This document shows, piece by piece, positions 15,573-23,500 of a stretch of DNA of 31,286 bases. The position numbers and the translations under genes are program-made. Origin of the DNA: Euryarchaeota archaeon UBA486 (GTDB taxonomy: Archaea; Thermoplasmatota; Poseidoniia; Poseidoniales; Poseidoniaceae); NCBI GenBank assembly GCA_002497765.1, contig DAET01000013.1:21401-52686 (forward strand), read 5' to 3'. The notes under the pieces were generated by a model that saw only the letters and a program-made list of their open reading frames with translations, did not search any database and was not told the origin of the DNA. Each line of letters opens with the position of its first letter. Position 1 is the first letter of the stretch.

Positions 15573-15594
15573 CTTCGAGCGTCGTGTGGAGAAC
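15563..15594. repeat. Inverted repeat GTTTTCCAC / GTGGAGAAC
   Basis: Nine-base arms at 15563-15571 and 15586-15594 pair with one mismatch (a wobble in RNA). The 14-bp interval contains the smaller hairpin GCT-TCG-AGC. The arms are the dyad half-sites of the origin-box-like elements, so protein binding to DNA is a likelier explanation than an RNA structure. Confidence 0.5.
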
Positions 15595-15639
15595 CGCCGG
15601 CGGCGAAGAATCCATGTAGCCTCAACCGTACCTTTGGCC

Positions 15640-16248
15640 ATGAAGGTCACCTTCGCTCACGGTTTGTGGTCCAGCACCGACAGCAGCAAAGCAGCATGGA
15701 TGCGAGCCCAGGGGTGGGACGTCACCACGCTTGACATGCGGAAGTACGGGTGGGACCAAGCCAGTCAAACGCGTGTGGTGCTCGAGGCCATTGACGAGTT
15801 GGGTCCGTTTGATGTGCTCATCGGTTCCTCGTTCGGTGGCCTGGCCACGGCCAACGCTGCAGCTCAACGTCCACAAGCCGACCTTCGTCTCGTCCTCTTA
15901 GCGCCCGCCTTTGGCTACGATGAATTGGTGGCCTCCACCCTCGGCCAGCAAGCCATGGAGGCGTGGGAGCAGTCCGGCACCCACACCTTCCAGCCCCCCG
16001 GATGGGACGAACCTGTCATCATGCCGTGGTCCTTTGTTGAGGTCGCACGAACACATTCGTGGCCGGCGCTGCACCACCCAACGGCCATCCTTCACGGGAC
16101 CGGGGACGATGTCGTGCCGCTGACCAACAGTGTACGAGCCAAAGGCGCCCTCGACCACGTTTCCCTTCATGAGGTGGACGATGGTCATCGGCTTCACGAG
16201 AGTTTGAGTGAACTGATTCCACTCACTCGCCTCGTGATGGACGCGTGA
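15640..16248 (+). CDS. Alpha/beta hydrolase (serine esterase-like)
   Basis: The 202-residue protein has a compact alpha/beta hydrolase fold. An N-terminal strand with FAHGLWSS supplies the HG oxyanion motif. The nucleophile elbow is GSSFGG (Ser at about residue 65), the acid is in HGTGDDVVP (about 153-160) and the catalytic His is at about 183 in DDGHRLHES. The full triad is present and there is no lid domain, signal peptide or membrane segment, so it is a cytoplasmic esterase or thioesterase-like enzyme. It resembles the small YqiA/RBBP9-type hydrolases, but the substrate cannot be read from sequence. The ATG at 15640 fits the family start; a longer frame opens at 15586. It heads a plus-strand set with purM and trm1 and ends 44 bp before purM. 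Confidence 0.82.
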   Translation: MKVTFAHGLWSSTDSSKAAWMRAQGWDVTTLDMRKYGWDQASQTRVVLEAIDELGPFDVLIGSSFGGLATANAAAQRPQADLRLVLLAPAFGYDELVASTLGQQAMEAWEQSGTHTFQPPGWDEPVIMPWSFVEVARTHSWPALHHPTAILHGTGDDVVPLTNSVRAKGALDHVSLHEVDDGHRLHESLSELIPLTRLVMDA

Positions 16249-16292
16249 AACCCAAGCGATTCCTTCATGAAACGCCAACCGATGGACACGCC

Positions 16293-17405
16293 ATGAGTGA
16301 GCCCATGGACTATGCCAGTGCGGGGGTTGATATCGATCTCGAGGGTTCAGCCGTCGCCTCGCTCATCGGTGCCCTGTCGAAGAGCGTCCGACAACCCGGG
16401 ACGCCAGGCGCCCCCGTGGACCTTCCCGGCGGGTTTGGCGGGCTGATCGAATTCGGTGACAACCTGCTCGCCATGGCCACGGACGGCGTGGGCAGCAAAT
16501 TGCAAATCGCCACGATGTTGGAGCAGTGGGGCGGCGTGGGCATCGACTGCATGGCCATGAACGTCAACGACCTGTTGTGCGTGGGTGCCGAGCCCATCGC
16601 CTTTGTTGACTACGTGGCCGTTCCAAAACCCGACCCGGCCATCCATGCTGCGCTCGGCGCTTCGTTGGCCGAAGCGTGCCGTCTAGCTCGTGTCACGCTT
16701 GCGGGTGGAGAAACCGCTTCACTGCCCGGCATCGTCACGGAACTCGACCTCTCAGGCACGGCCCTCGGCTGGTTGCCCAAGGGACAAGCCATCACCGGCG
16801 AACATCTCCAAGACGGTGACGTGCTCATCGGGCTGCCCGCTTCGGGGATTCATTCCAACGGCTATTCCTTGGTTCGCAAGATCGTCGAACATGCCGGCTT
16901 GACCTACACCGACCCCGCACCGTTCAATGCCGACCACGATGGACGAACGCTGATGCGTTGGACCAATGGAACACCGACCCTCGGCGAGGTGGTCCTCAAC
17001 CCCACCCGCATTTACTGCGACCCGGTGGTTGACCTGCTCAACGCTGCTCGCGGCGACGCCCCGTTCAACATCGAGCATGTGAGAGGGATATGCCACATCA
17101 CGGGTGGCGGGTTGTCCAACCTGCTCCGCCTCCATCCCTCCCTGGGATGGGACATTCATACTCCACTTCCGGTCCTTCCCGAGTTTTCGTGGCTCCAATC
17201 CGCCGGCGGTGTGGAAACCAGAGAGATGTACCGCACGTTCAACATGGGCATGGGCATGGTCGTTGCCGTGGATGCCAACCATGCATCCGCTGTCGTTGAC
17301 TGGTTGCAACAACGCATGGAAGGAGTGGCCATCGTCGGCCATGTCAAGGACCACGGCCACCGTGTGACCCACGCCATCGAAGGCGTGGAATTCTCACATT
17401 ACTGA
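16293..17405 (+). CDS. purM: Phosphoribosylformylglycinamidine cyclo-ligase (AIR synthetase)
   Basis: PurM uses ATP to close the imidazole ring in purine synthesis, making AIR from FGAM. The product (370 aa) is slightly longer than the usual 340-350. It starts with DYASAGVDIDLEG, the family opening. It then has LLAMATDGVGSKL in the nucleotide-binding region, MNVNDLLCVGAEPIAFVDYVA, LAGGETASLPG, and GLPASGIHSNGYSLVRK. The HITGGGLSNLLR and FNMGMGMV motifs close the C-terminal domain. All are standard PurM landmarks. A GTG at 16245 overlapping the previous stop would add 16 residues with no family match, so the ATG at 16293 is preferred. No other purine genes are adjacent. Confidence 0.95.
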   Translation: MSEPMDYASAGVDIDLEGSAVASLIGALSKSVRQPGTPGAPVDLPGGFGGLIEFGDNLLAMATDGVGSKLQIATMLEQWGGVGIDCMAMNVNDLLCVGAEPIAFVDYVAVPKPDPAIHAALGASLAEACRLARVTLAGGETASLPGIVTELDLSGTALGWLPKGQAITGEHLQDGDVLIGLPASGIHSNGYSLVRKIVEHAGLTYTDPAPFNADHDGRTLMRWTNGTPTLGEVVLNPTRIYCDPVVDLLNAARGDAPFNIEHVRGICHITGGGLSNLLRLHPSLGWDIHTPLPVLPEFSWLQSAGGVETREMYRTFNMGMGMVVAVDANHASAVVDWLQQRMEGVAIVGHVKDHGHRVTHAIEGVEFSHY

Positions 17406-17454
17406 AGGCCGTTCGCATCGGTGCGGTCATGAGGGAGAGGGCGCTGGCAAGGCC

Positions 17455-18798
17455 ATGGCCGACGCTTCTGGTTCAACCGAGCGTGACGGCCGCCTCTGGA
17501 TGGAAGGCAAGACGCTGGTCCAACTGAGCGCCGACCAAGAACGCCCGACCCACATGCCACGAGGACCTGCCAAACGCACGGGTCCTGGTTTCCTCAACCC
17601 CGCCATGGCACCTGCTCGAACCCGTTCCGTGCTTCTGTTGGCGGATGCACTGGAGCACGACTGGTTGGTCAAACCCGACCATGACCTCCGTGCCTTGGAT
17701 GCGTTGTGCGCCACGGGGGTTCGTGTACGCCGGTGGCGAAACGAAGTGCCCGCCGAGCACCAGCAACGCCTGCGAATCACCGCCAACGACCTTGACAACG
17801 TGGCGCTCAACCGGCTCATCGCTGCGCATGAACACCACCCACCAGCCACCCGTGTTGACCACGCGCTGGAGGACGACCGCTACGAGCGACTGCCAAGCGG
17901 CACCATGCACAACGGGCTGTTCGTGATGAACAACGATGCTCGAATCGCCCTGATGGAAGCGGCCTACCAGTGGGTCGACCTTGACCCGTTTGGTTCGCCC
18001 GTCAACTTCCTCGACGCTGCCGTTCAGGGATTGTCTCGCGTGGCCTTCCTCGAGGTGACAGCCACCGACACGGCGGCGTTGACCGGGTCGAGCGCTTCAT
18101 CGGGGCAGCGACGCTACGGTGCGAAAGGCATCGTCGACAGCTACGCTCACGACGATGCGGTCCGAGTGCTCCTCGGCCTCATCGCCACCACGGCTGCGCG
18201 CCATGACCGATGCGTTGAACCCGTTCTGGCCTTGTTTGACGGACACCACGTGCGGGTGAGCGTGAAAATTCGTCGCAGCCGTGAGGGCGCTTCCGACGTC
18301 CTCCAATCCATGGGGTGGCGAGTTCGCAACGAGGATGGTACGTATCGATTCGTGCAGCACCCCGCGCCCGATGAGGTCGGGAAAGCCAGCGGCCCCATGT
18401 GGATCGGCCCGCTGTGGGACAAGGACATCGCCGGTCGAATGACCGAGGAACGCGTGTTGTCGTTGTGCAATCCAACCGAAGACGACATCAGCAGAGGTCA
18501 GGCCAACGGCCTGATCTGGAATGAAGACGACAGCAAGTACGCCGCCCGGGAACTGGTGCGAAGCGTTCGGTACATCGCCCAAGCGGCGGACCTGATGAGC
18601 CGGGAACATACCCTCTACCACATGGACGACCTACCCAACATGGCGGGAGTAGGTCACGGTCCGAAAATGGAGGCCTTGTTTGAAGCCGTTCAGCAAAACG
18701 GGTATCATGCAGCACGTGTTCCTGACATCGACCCGTTTTTTGTGACCGACGCGCCTCATGACGAACTCATGGCCGTTGTTCGAGCGTTGCTGGCGTGA
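17455..18798 (+). CDS. trm1: tRNA (guanine26-N2)-dimethyltransferase
   Basis: Trm1 uses S-adenosylmethionine to methylate G26 at the junction of the D and anticodon stems of many archaeal tRNAs. The 447-residue product is somewhat longer than the usual 380. Diagnostic pieces are the N-terminal VQLS...GPGFLNPAMAPARTRSVLLL with its PxMxxxRD-like block, and ALDALCATGVRVRRWRNE, the SAM-binding loop with ATGVR. The catalytic-site motif DLDPFGSPVNFLDAAV lies at about 175-190, and LEVTATDTAALTG follows. The C-terminal domain carries GPLW and YHMDDLP, typical of the archaeal enzyme. It lies 49 bp after purM and ends only 8 bp from the convergent SDR gene. Confidence 0.95.
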   Translation: MADASGSTERDGRLWMEGKTLVQLSADQERPTHMPRGPAKRTGPGFLNPAMAPARTRSVLLLADALEHDWLVKPDHDLRALDALCATGVRVRRWRNEVPAEHQQRLRITANDLDNVALNRLIAAHEHHPPATRVDHALEDDRYERLPSGTMHNGLFVMNNDARIALMEAAYQWVDLDPFGSPVNFLDAAVQGLSRVAFLEVTATDTAALTGSSASSGQRRYGAKGIVDSYAHDDAVRVLLGLIATTAARHDRCVEPVLALFDGHHVRVSVKIRRSREGASDVLQSMGWRVRNEDGTYRFVQHPAPDEVGKASGPMWIGPLWDKDIAGRMTEERVLSLCNPTEDDISRGQANGLIWNEDDSKYAARELVRSVRYIAQAADLMSREHTLYHMDDLPNMAGVGHGPKMEALFEAVQQNGYHAARVPDIDPFFVTDAPHDELMAVVRALLA

Positions 18799-18806
18799 GG
18801 CCTCGG

Positions 18807-19721
18807 TCAAAGAGGAAACGACACGCCCGTCACCTTCTCCGACCAGGCCCACAACGCCGCAGCGTCGTCGAGGCGTTGAGCACGCTTGCTGATGTTGGCT
18901 CGACCGGTCCATCCCCATGCCTCCAACGGACCAACCGGGCCCCAGTAGGGGTGGTCCAACGCTTCGGCTTCGGTGGCGGCGAAGACCGTGGCAGCAGCAC
19001 CTCGCTTGGGCGAGAGCGCCACCGTGTTGAAGAGGCGCCACATCAGCGAATGGCGTTGGAGTGATGTGTTGGCGTAGCCGGGGTGGCTGGCCAATGAAAC
19101 CACGTGAGACCCGTTGGCGTTCAAACGTCGATTCAGTTCCAATGCGAACATGAGGTTGGCCAGTTTACTCCGCCCGTATTGCCCCCATTTATCGTACCGC
19201 TTCCCTTCGCCATGCATGTTCGCAAGGTCGAGTCGCCCCATGGTGTGGGCGATGCTCGACACCGTCACAACACGAGGTTTGGAGGACTTTTGGAGATGTG
19301 GCAGCATGTGAGCCGTCAGGGCAAAATGGCCGAGGTGATTGGTGCCCACTTGAAGTTCAAACCCATCGGCGGTGGTGCTTCGTGGAGGAATCATCACGCC
19401 GGCGTTGTTGATAAGGAGGTCAAGACGGGGGAAATTTGCCATGACCTCAGCAGCAGCCCGCTCAACGCTTTTGAGGTCTGCAAGGTCGAGTTCGAGGATA
19501 TGGACACGGCCTTCCGGGTGCCGTCCGAGAATGCGTTCTTTCGCACCTTCTGCCCGCTGAAGGCTCCGGCATCCGAGGATGACTTCGGCACCTTTTCCGG
19601 CAAATTCCATCGCCATCTCAAACCCTATACCGGCATTGGAACCCGTGATGAGGACAATGACGCCGTCTTGGTCGCCCGTGTCGCTCAATCGCCATTTTTG
19701 CTTGAGGCGCTTTCGAGGCAT
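18807..19721 (-). CDS. Short-chain dehydrogenase/reductase (retinol dehydrogenase-like)
   Basis: The 304-residue protein is an NAD(P)-dependent SDR. Seen in order: the Rossmann motif TGSNAGIG (about residues 26-33), the acidic DLADL after strand 4, NNAGVM, the catalytic Ser in TVSSIAHTMG, and the catalytic YGRSK (Tyr and Lys). The Pro-Gly segment SHPGYANTSL follows. CRSLQRAE after the second strand, with Arg where NAD enzymes have Asp, suggests NADP preference. The arrangement matches the retinol-dehydrogenase/oxidoreductase subgroup, whose real substrates in prokaryotes are mostly unknown. The ATG at 19721 is preceded by GGTGAT; a TTG at 19754 overlaps the stop of the upstream PAC2 gene and could couple translation but adds 11 unconvincing residues. 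Confidence 0.9.
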   Translation of the reverse strand: MPRKRLKQKWRLSDTGDQDGVIVLITGSNAGIGFEMAMEFAGKGAEVILGCRSLQRAEGAKERILGRHPEGRVHILELDLADLKSVERAAAEVMANFPRLDLLINNAGVMIPPRSTTADGFELQVGTNHLGHFALTAHMLPHLQKSSKPRVVTVSSIAHTMGRLDLANMHGEGKRYDKWGQYGRSKLANLMFALELNRRLNANGSHVVSLASHPGYANTSLQRHSLMWRLFNTVALSPKRGAAATVFAATEAEALDHPYWGPVGPLEAWGWTGRANISKRAQRLDDAAALWAWSEKVTGVSFPL

Positions 19722-19750
19722 AGCATCACCTATGTTGGACTTCAACGCAA

Positions 19751-20509
19751 TCAACCGAACGACGGGTCGATGTCTGTCACGTTATCGTCCTCGGGCGCCG
19801 GAAGCATTTGGGCGGCGTTCTCGATGATGTCTCGAACACTGTCCTCGATGGACCGAGCGTTCTCGATCAGTTCCGTGAGCGGAATTTCAAGACCGGTCAA
19901 ATCGCTTACGGCTTCCACGGCCAGCGCTGCGGCCCGGGCGTCGGGGTACATCGGGCTGGCTTCGGACAGCAGCGCCGTGATGTCAATGCCGAGTCGGTCG
20001 CCCTCGCCCAGCAAAAAGCCGGTGATGCCTGAGACGATGCCCTGCTGAATGGGTTCGATGTCAAGGCGCTTGAGGCGCTCTCGTGCGGCAGGTATGGACC
20101 CTACGCCGAACAATTCGCCGGTGCTGAGTTCTTTCTCAGGACGGGTCAGGCCGTCGATGATGATGAGCCGGTCAAAGCCGCCCTTGGTGAACCACTCAAG
20201 CACCGTGGTGGCGAACGGAATGTCCGTTTCGTTGCCAAATTGAATTTCAGACGTGAAGACACCGATGCCGTCGCCCTGGTAGACGCGAACCGGGTGCTTA
20301 GGGACCTCGTCGTGAATCAATGCAACCGCCGGGAAATCCTTGTGCATGACCGTGCCAAGTTGGCGAAGCCCCAGGGTTTTGATGATGTGGGACGTTGAGA
20401 TCACACCAACCATACCAGCGGTGGTGAATCCGCACACAGCCGTCCCGCCCGTTCGTGGGTCGGCATCTTGGTGGAGAACCAAGGCATAGGATTGCAGATT
20501 TGCATCCAT
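19751..20509 (-). CDS. PAC2 family protein (proteasome assembly chaperone-like)
   Basis: The 252-residue product matches the PAC2 family pattern: an N-terminal strand-turn GFTTAGMVGVISTSHIIKTL, then PAVALIHDEVPKHPVRVYQGDGIGVFTSEI. LIIIDGLTRPE and GIVSGITGFLLGEGDRLGID follow, then EASPMYPDARAAALAVEAVSDLTGLEIPLTELIE. In eukaryotes PAC2 helps assemble the proteasome core; archaeal members are presumed chaperones or ligases but are not well characterised. The last about 50 residues form an acidic tail after a predicted helix. GGAGGG precedes the ATG. It sits between the large surface protein and the SDR gene on one strand, and no proteasome gene is in the window. Confidence 0.88.
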   Translation of the reverse strand: MDANLQSYALVLHQDADPRTGGTAVCGFTTAGMVGVISTSHIIKTLGLRQLGTVMHKDFPAVALIHDEVPKHPVRVYQGDGIGVFTSEIQFGNETDIPFATTVLEWFTKGGFDRLIIIDGLTRPEKELSTGELFGVGSIPAARERLKRLDIEPIQQGIVSGITGFLLGEGDRLGIDITALLSEASPMYPDARAAALAVEAVSDLTGLEIPLTELIENARSIEDSVRDIIENAAQMLPAPEDDNVTDIDPSFG

Positions 20510-20565
20510 GGTATTCCCTCCGTTTTCTTTCCAATCAAGGTCCTGTAAAAAGGCTCACGGGTGGC

Positions 20566-23500
20566 TCATTCTTCCCAGACGGCCCAGTCTTCCCAACCTT
20601 CTTCGCGGTACCACCAGGTGCCATCCTCGTCTTCCCACCATTCCGTGCCGTTCTCGTCAACCGAGATGCCGTCGTCCTCTTCAGTGGCTTCTTCGTCCCA
20701 CGTTTCCTCTTCGTCGTAGGATGCTTCTGCATCCTCCGCTTCCTCGGCCGAAACCGCATCTTCTGCAGTGGCGCCGAACTCAAACGCATCAGCGCTGCTT
20801 CCCAGCGAGGGAGAGGCGGCCAGTCCTTCAGGTGCATCGCTGTGGAGCGATTTGCCTGAACCCTTGAGTTCGTCGAGTGATTTGGAAGCGCCAAGGTCGA
20901 CGCTCTTGGAGCGAGTCGACGGTTCGGGGGCAGCCAAGGCTTGCTCGAAATAATCCTCCTCGTCATCATCGTCGTCATCAAAGTCCAGGTCGCTACGGCT
21001 TCGAAGATAGAGCACGCCACCCACGCCAACGGCAATGGCGATGAACAGGCCGATGCCGACCAAAACGGGCGTCATCGCACCTTCAGCCTCGTCTTCAATG
21101 GGGTCGTCGTCAACGACCTGCACGGGCATCTCACCGAGCGTCCAGACAATTTCTCCCTCGGTGGAAGCCGTGTCCTCGGTCATCGAATCGCAGGCGTTAT
21201 CTCCGAAGTCAAGACAGGTGAGAGAGATGATGTAACCCTCGCCTTGGAGACCAGGGAACATGCCCTCCGTTGGGGCGTTGCGGACCAATGAGAAGGTCAA
21301 GTCAACAGTTCCGTTGGCTTCCACCGTCACCGATGGGCCAGCGGCCTCGTTCCAGACCAATTCGATGGGGGGCGGCGTGCCGGGAATGACCTTCCATGCG
21401 AATCCAACCATGACGTCGAAGGGGTTCGGATTGGTGACCGTGCAGGTGATGGTAACGTCCGTGGCGTTGCTGTCCCATTCGTAGGTGGCCGTACCGCAAT
21501 CGACGGTGCCGGGAAGGGTTACGTCGGGGAAGGTCGGGCCGCTGGTCTGGTTGGTCTCGTCGGTGGTGTTGGTTTCATTTTCTCCTGCATCAGGTGCCGA
21601 GGCAAAGGCAAACGAGGTGGAAAATGCTGGAAGGTAGAACGTCGGAGGCGAGGTCTCGAGCTTGACCACCAAGCGGCCGTCGTAGGCGCCGGTACCTTCG
21701 ATGCTCAGTTCGTTTCCTCGGACCTCGGCCGTGCCGTTCTCAGTTTCCGTTCCAGATGCATCGGTGGCGTGCCACCTGACGGCCATGTTGGCCAAGTACA
21801 TGCTTTGCGTGCTGTCATCGGCCTCAACGTCGATCACGGTGGAGAATGCACCCGCATCATCAACAGCGAGGGGTCCCTCGGTCGCCATCGACACGACGAC
21901 CGTACCGAACGCTTCAGATGAGTTCATCGTGGGTGCCAAGGGCTGAACGGTCGCATTGCCCACATCGCCTGCCCAGGTCATGCTGAGGTTCATCGGTCCG
22001 ACGGCGTCGATGGGTCCGAGTTCCGACAGAGCATTGAGGGAAAGCACGGCATGTCCGGTTTCGTTCGTGGTCAACTCCATCGAGTACGACTCATCAAGGC
22101 CGTTGACCTTCAGCAGCAACGTTGCACCAGCGATGCCCGTCCCGTCTTGATGCAGGTGGGCGAGGCCGTTGAGCGGTTGCGAGCGAGCAAGGAGGACCAG
22201 CCCGTCAAGCGTGTTGTCGGAGAAGTCCGTGTAAGCGACGTCGAGGGTGGTTGGCAGCGCCGTGTCGTTTCGGGTGTAAATCGGCCCGATGGTGGTGACG
22301 TTGGTGGAGGCGTTGCCGTACACGTCAACACCGATGGCGGCGACGTAGTAGCCCAGGCCATCAACAAGCGAACCGCCCGTACTGTCCTGCTCAGTGCTGA
22401 GGGACAAGGTCGTTGCGTTGGTCGTCAAGACGGTGTCCAGGCCAGCAACGTCCGTGAAGTCGTTTGGCAGAAGGTACACACGATGTTCAACGATGGAAGC
22501 ATCGCCTGAGCTCCACGAGATGGCCATAACCCCGCCCTCATCGTCCGGCACATCAATGGCCGACAAGTTGGGAATGTAGGACTTGGGCGTTGGATAGGGA
22601 ATCGATACACTCAACGGGGCTGAGAGGTTGCTGGTGACACCAAACCGATGGATGCTCTGCACCCAATAGGTCCAAGATTGACCAGGTTGGACAGCGACGT
22701 CGATGGTGTTGTTCGCCAGAGTCGTTGCGTAGGAGGTTTGCAGGTCAACGGCTTGTCCAGCGGGCGATCGGTAGATGGTGAAGTCCAGCAGGTCGTCTCC
22801 GAAGTCGGTGATGGGTTGCCAATCAATGACCACGCGGTCGGGTTGTACGTCCGAGAGTTGGAGCACGGGCGTAGGTGGAAGCGCAATGTTGGGTGCGCCG
22901 TCCACGTAGGCGACGGACGGGTTTTTGATGACAAAACTCCCGTCGGCCGAGGTGTTGAATTGGAGCGGTACGGTCAAGGTCCCCGTTCCGGCAGTCATCT
23001 GTTGGTTGAGCGCGTTGCTCAAGTTTCCTGCAAGGCTGGGGTTGGTGTTCACCAAGAAGTCCGCCGTGTAGCGAATGTCAAGGCCACTGAAGGTAAAGTC
23101 GCCCTTCGTGAGGGAATGCATGGAGAAGTTCACCCAGCCCATCTGGATGCCGTAATCGTCCGAAGTGTAGGGAAGACCCGGGCTGAGAACATTGAGGGTC
23201 TGGGTGAGGTTTCCAGTGTTGTCCTGAATCATCAACATGGACAAGCCGTTGCTCCCGTTTCCTGCGTAGCCTTCTGCTTCAACATCTGCCTGTCCGTCTT
23301 GGTCCATGTCGTAGCCTACCTTGTGATAGGCAGAGATGAACACACCGTACTGCGAACCCTCGCCGACGAGGACAAGGTGCTCGTTGGAGCCGTCGCCGTC
23401 CATGTCGCCAAAGTGAACGGCGCGTGGAGCCGTCCCGGGGAAGAACACGTTGGAGGCTGTGCCGCTGACTCGATTCGCTGAATTCCAAGAACTGGTGAAC

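Noticed and set aside
15456..15650. N-terminal extension of MCM to 15650
   Set aside because: The extra residues are very Arg-rich, the TATA box and GGAGGTGA lie inside them, and family members start near MVSAIQEFDLPARW.
22648..23481. 277-codon plus-strand frame within the giant surface protein gene
   Set aside because: Opposite a 1449-codon frame with clear domain patterning; composition (Val/Gly/Arg-rich) is that of an antisense shadow.
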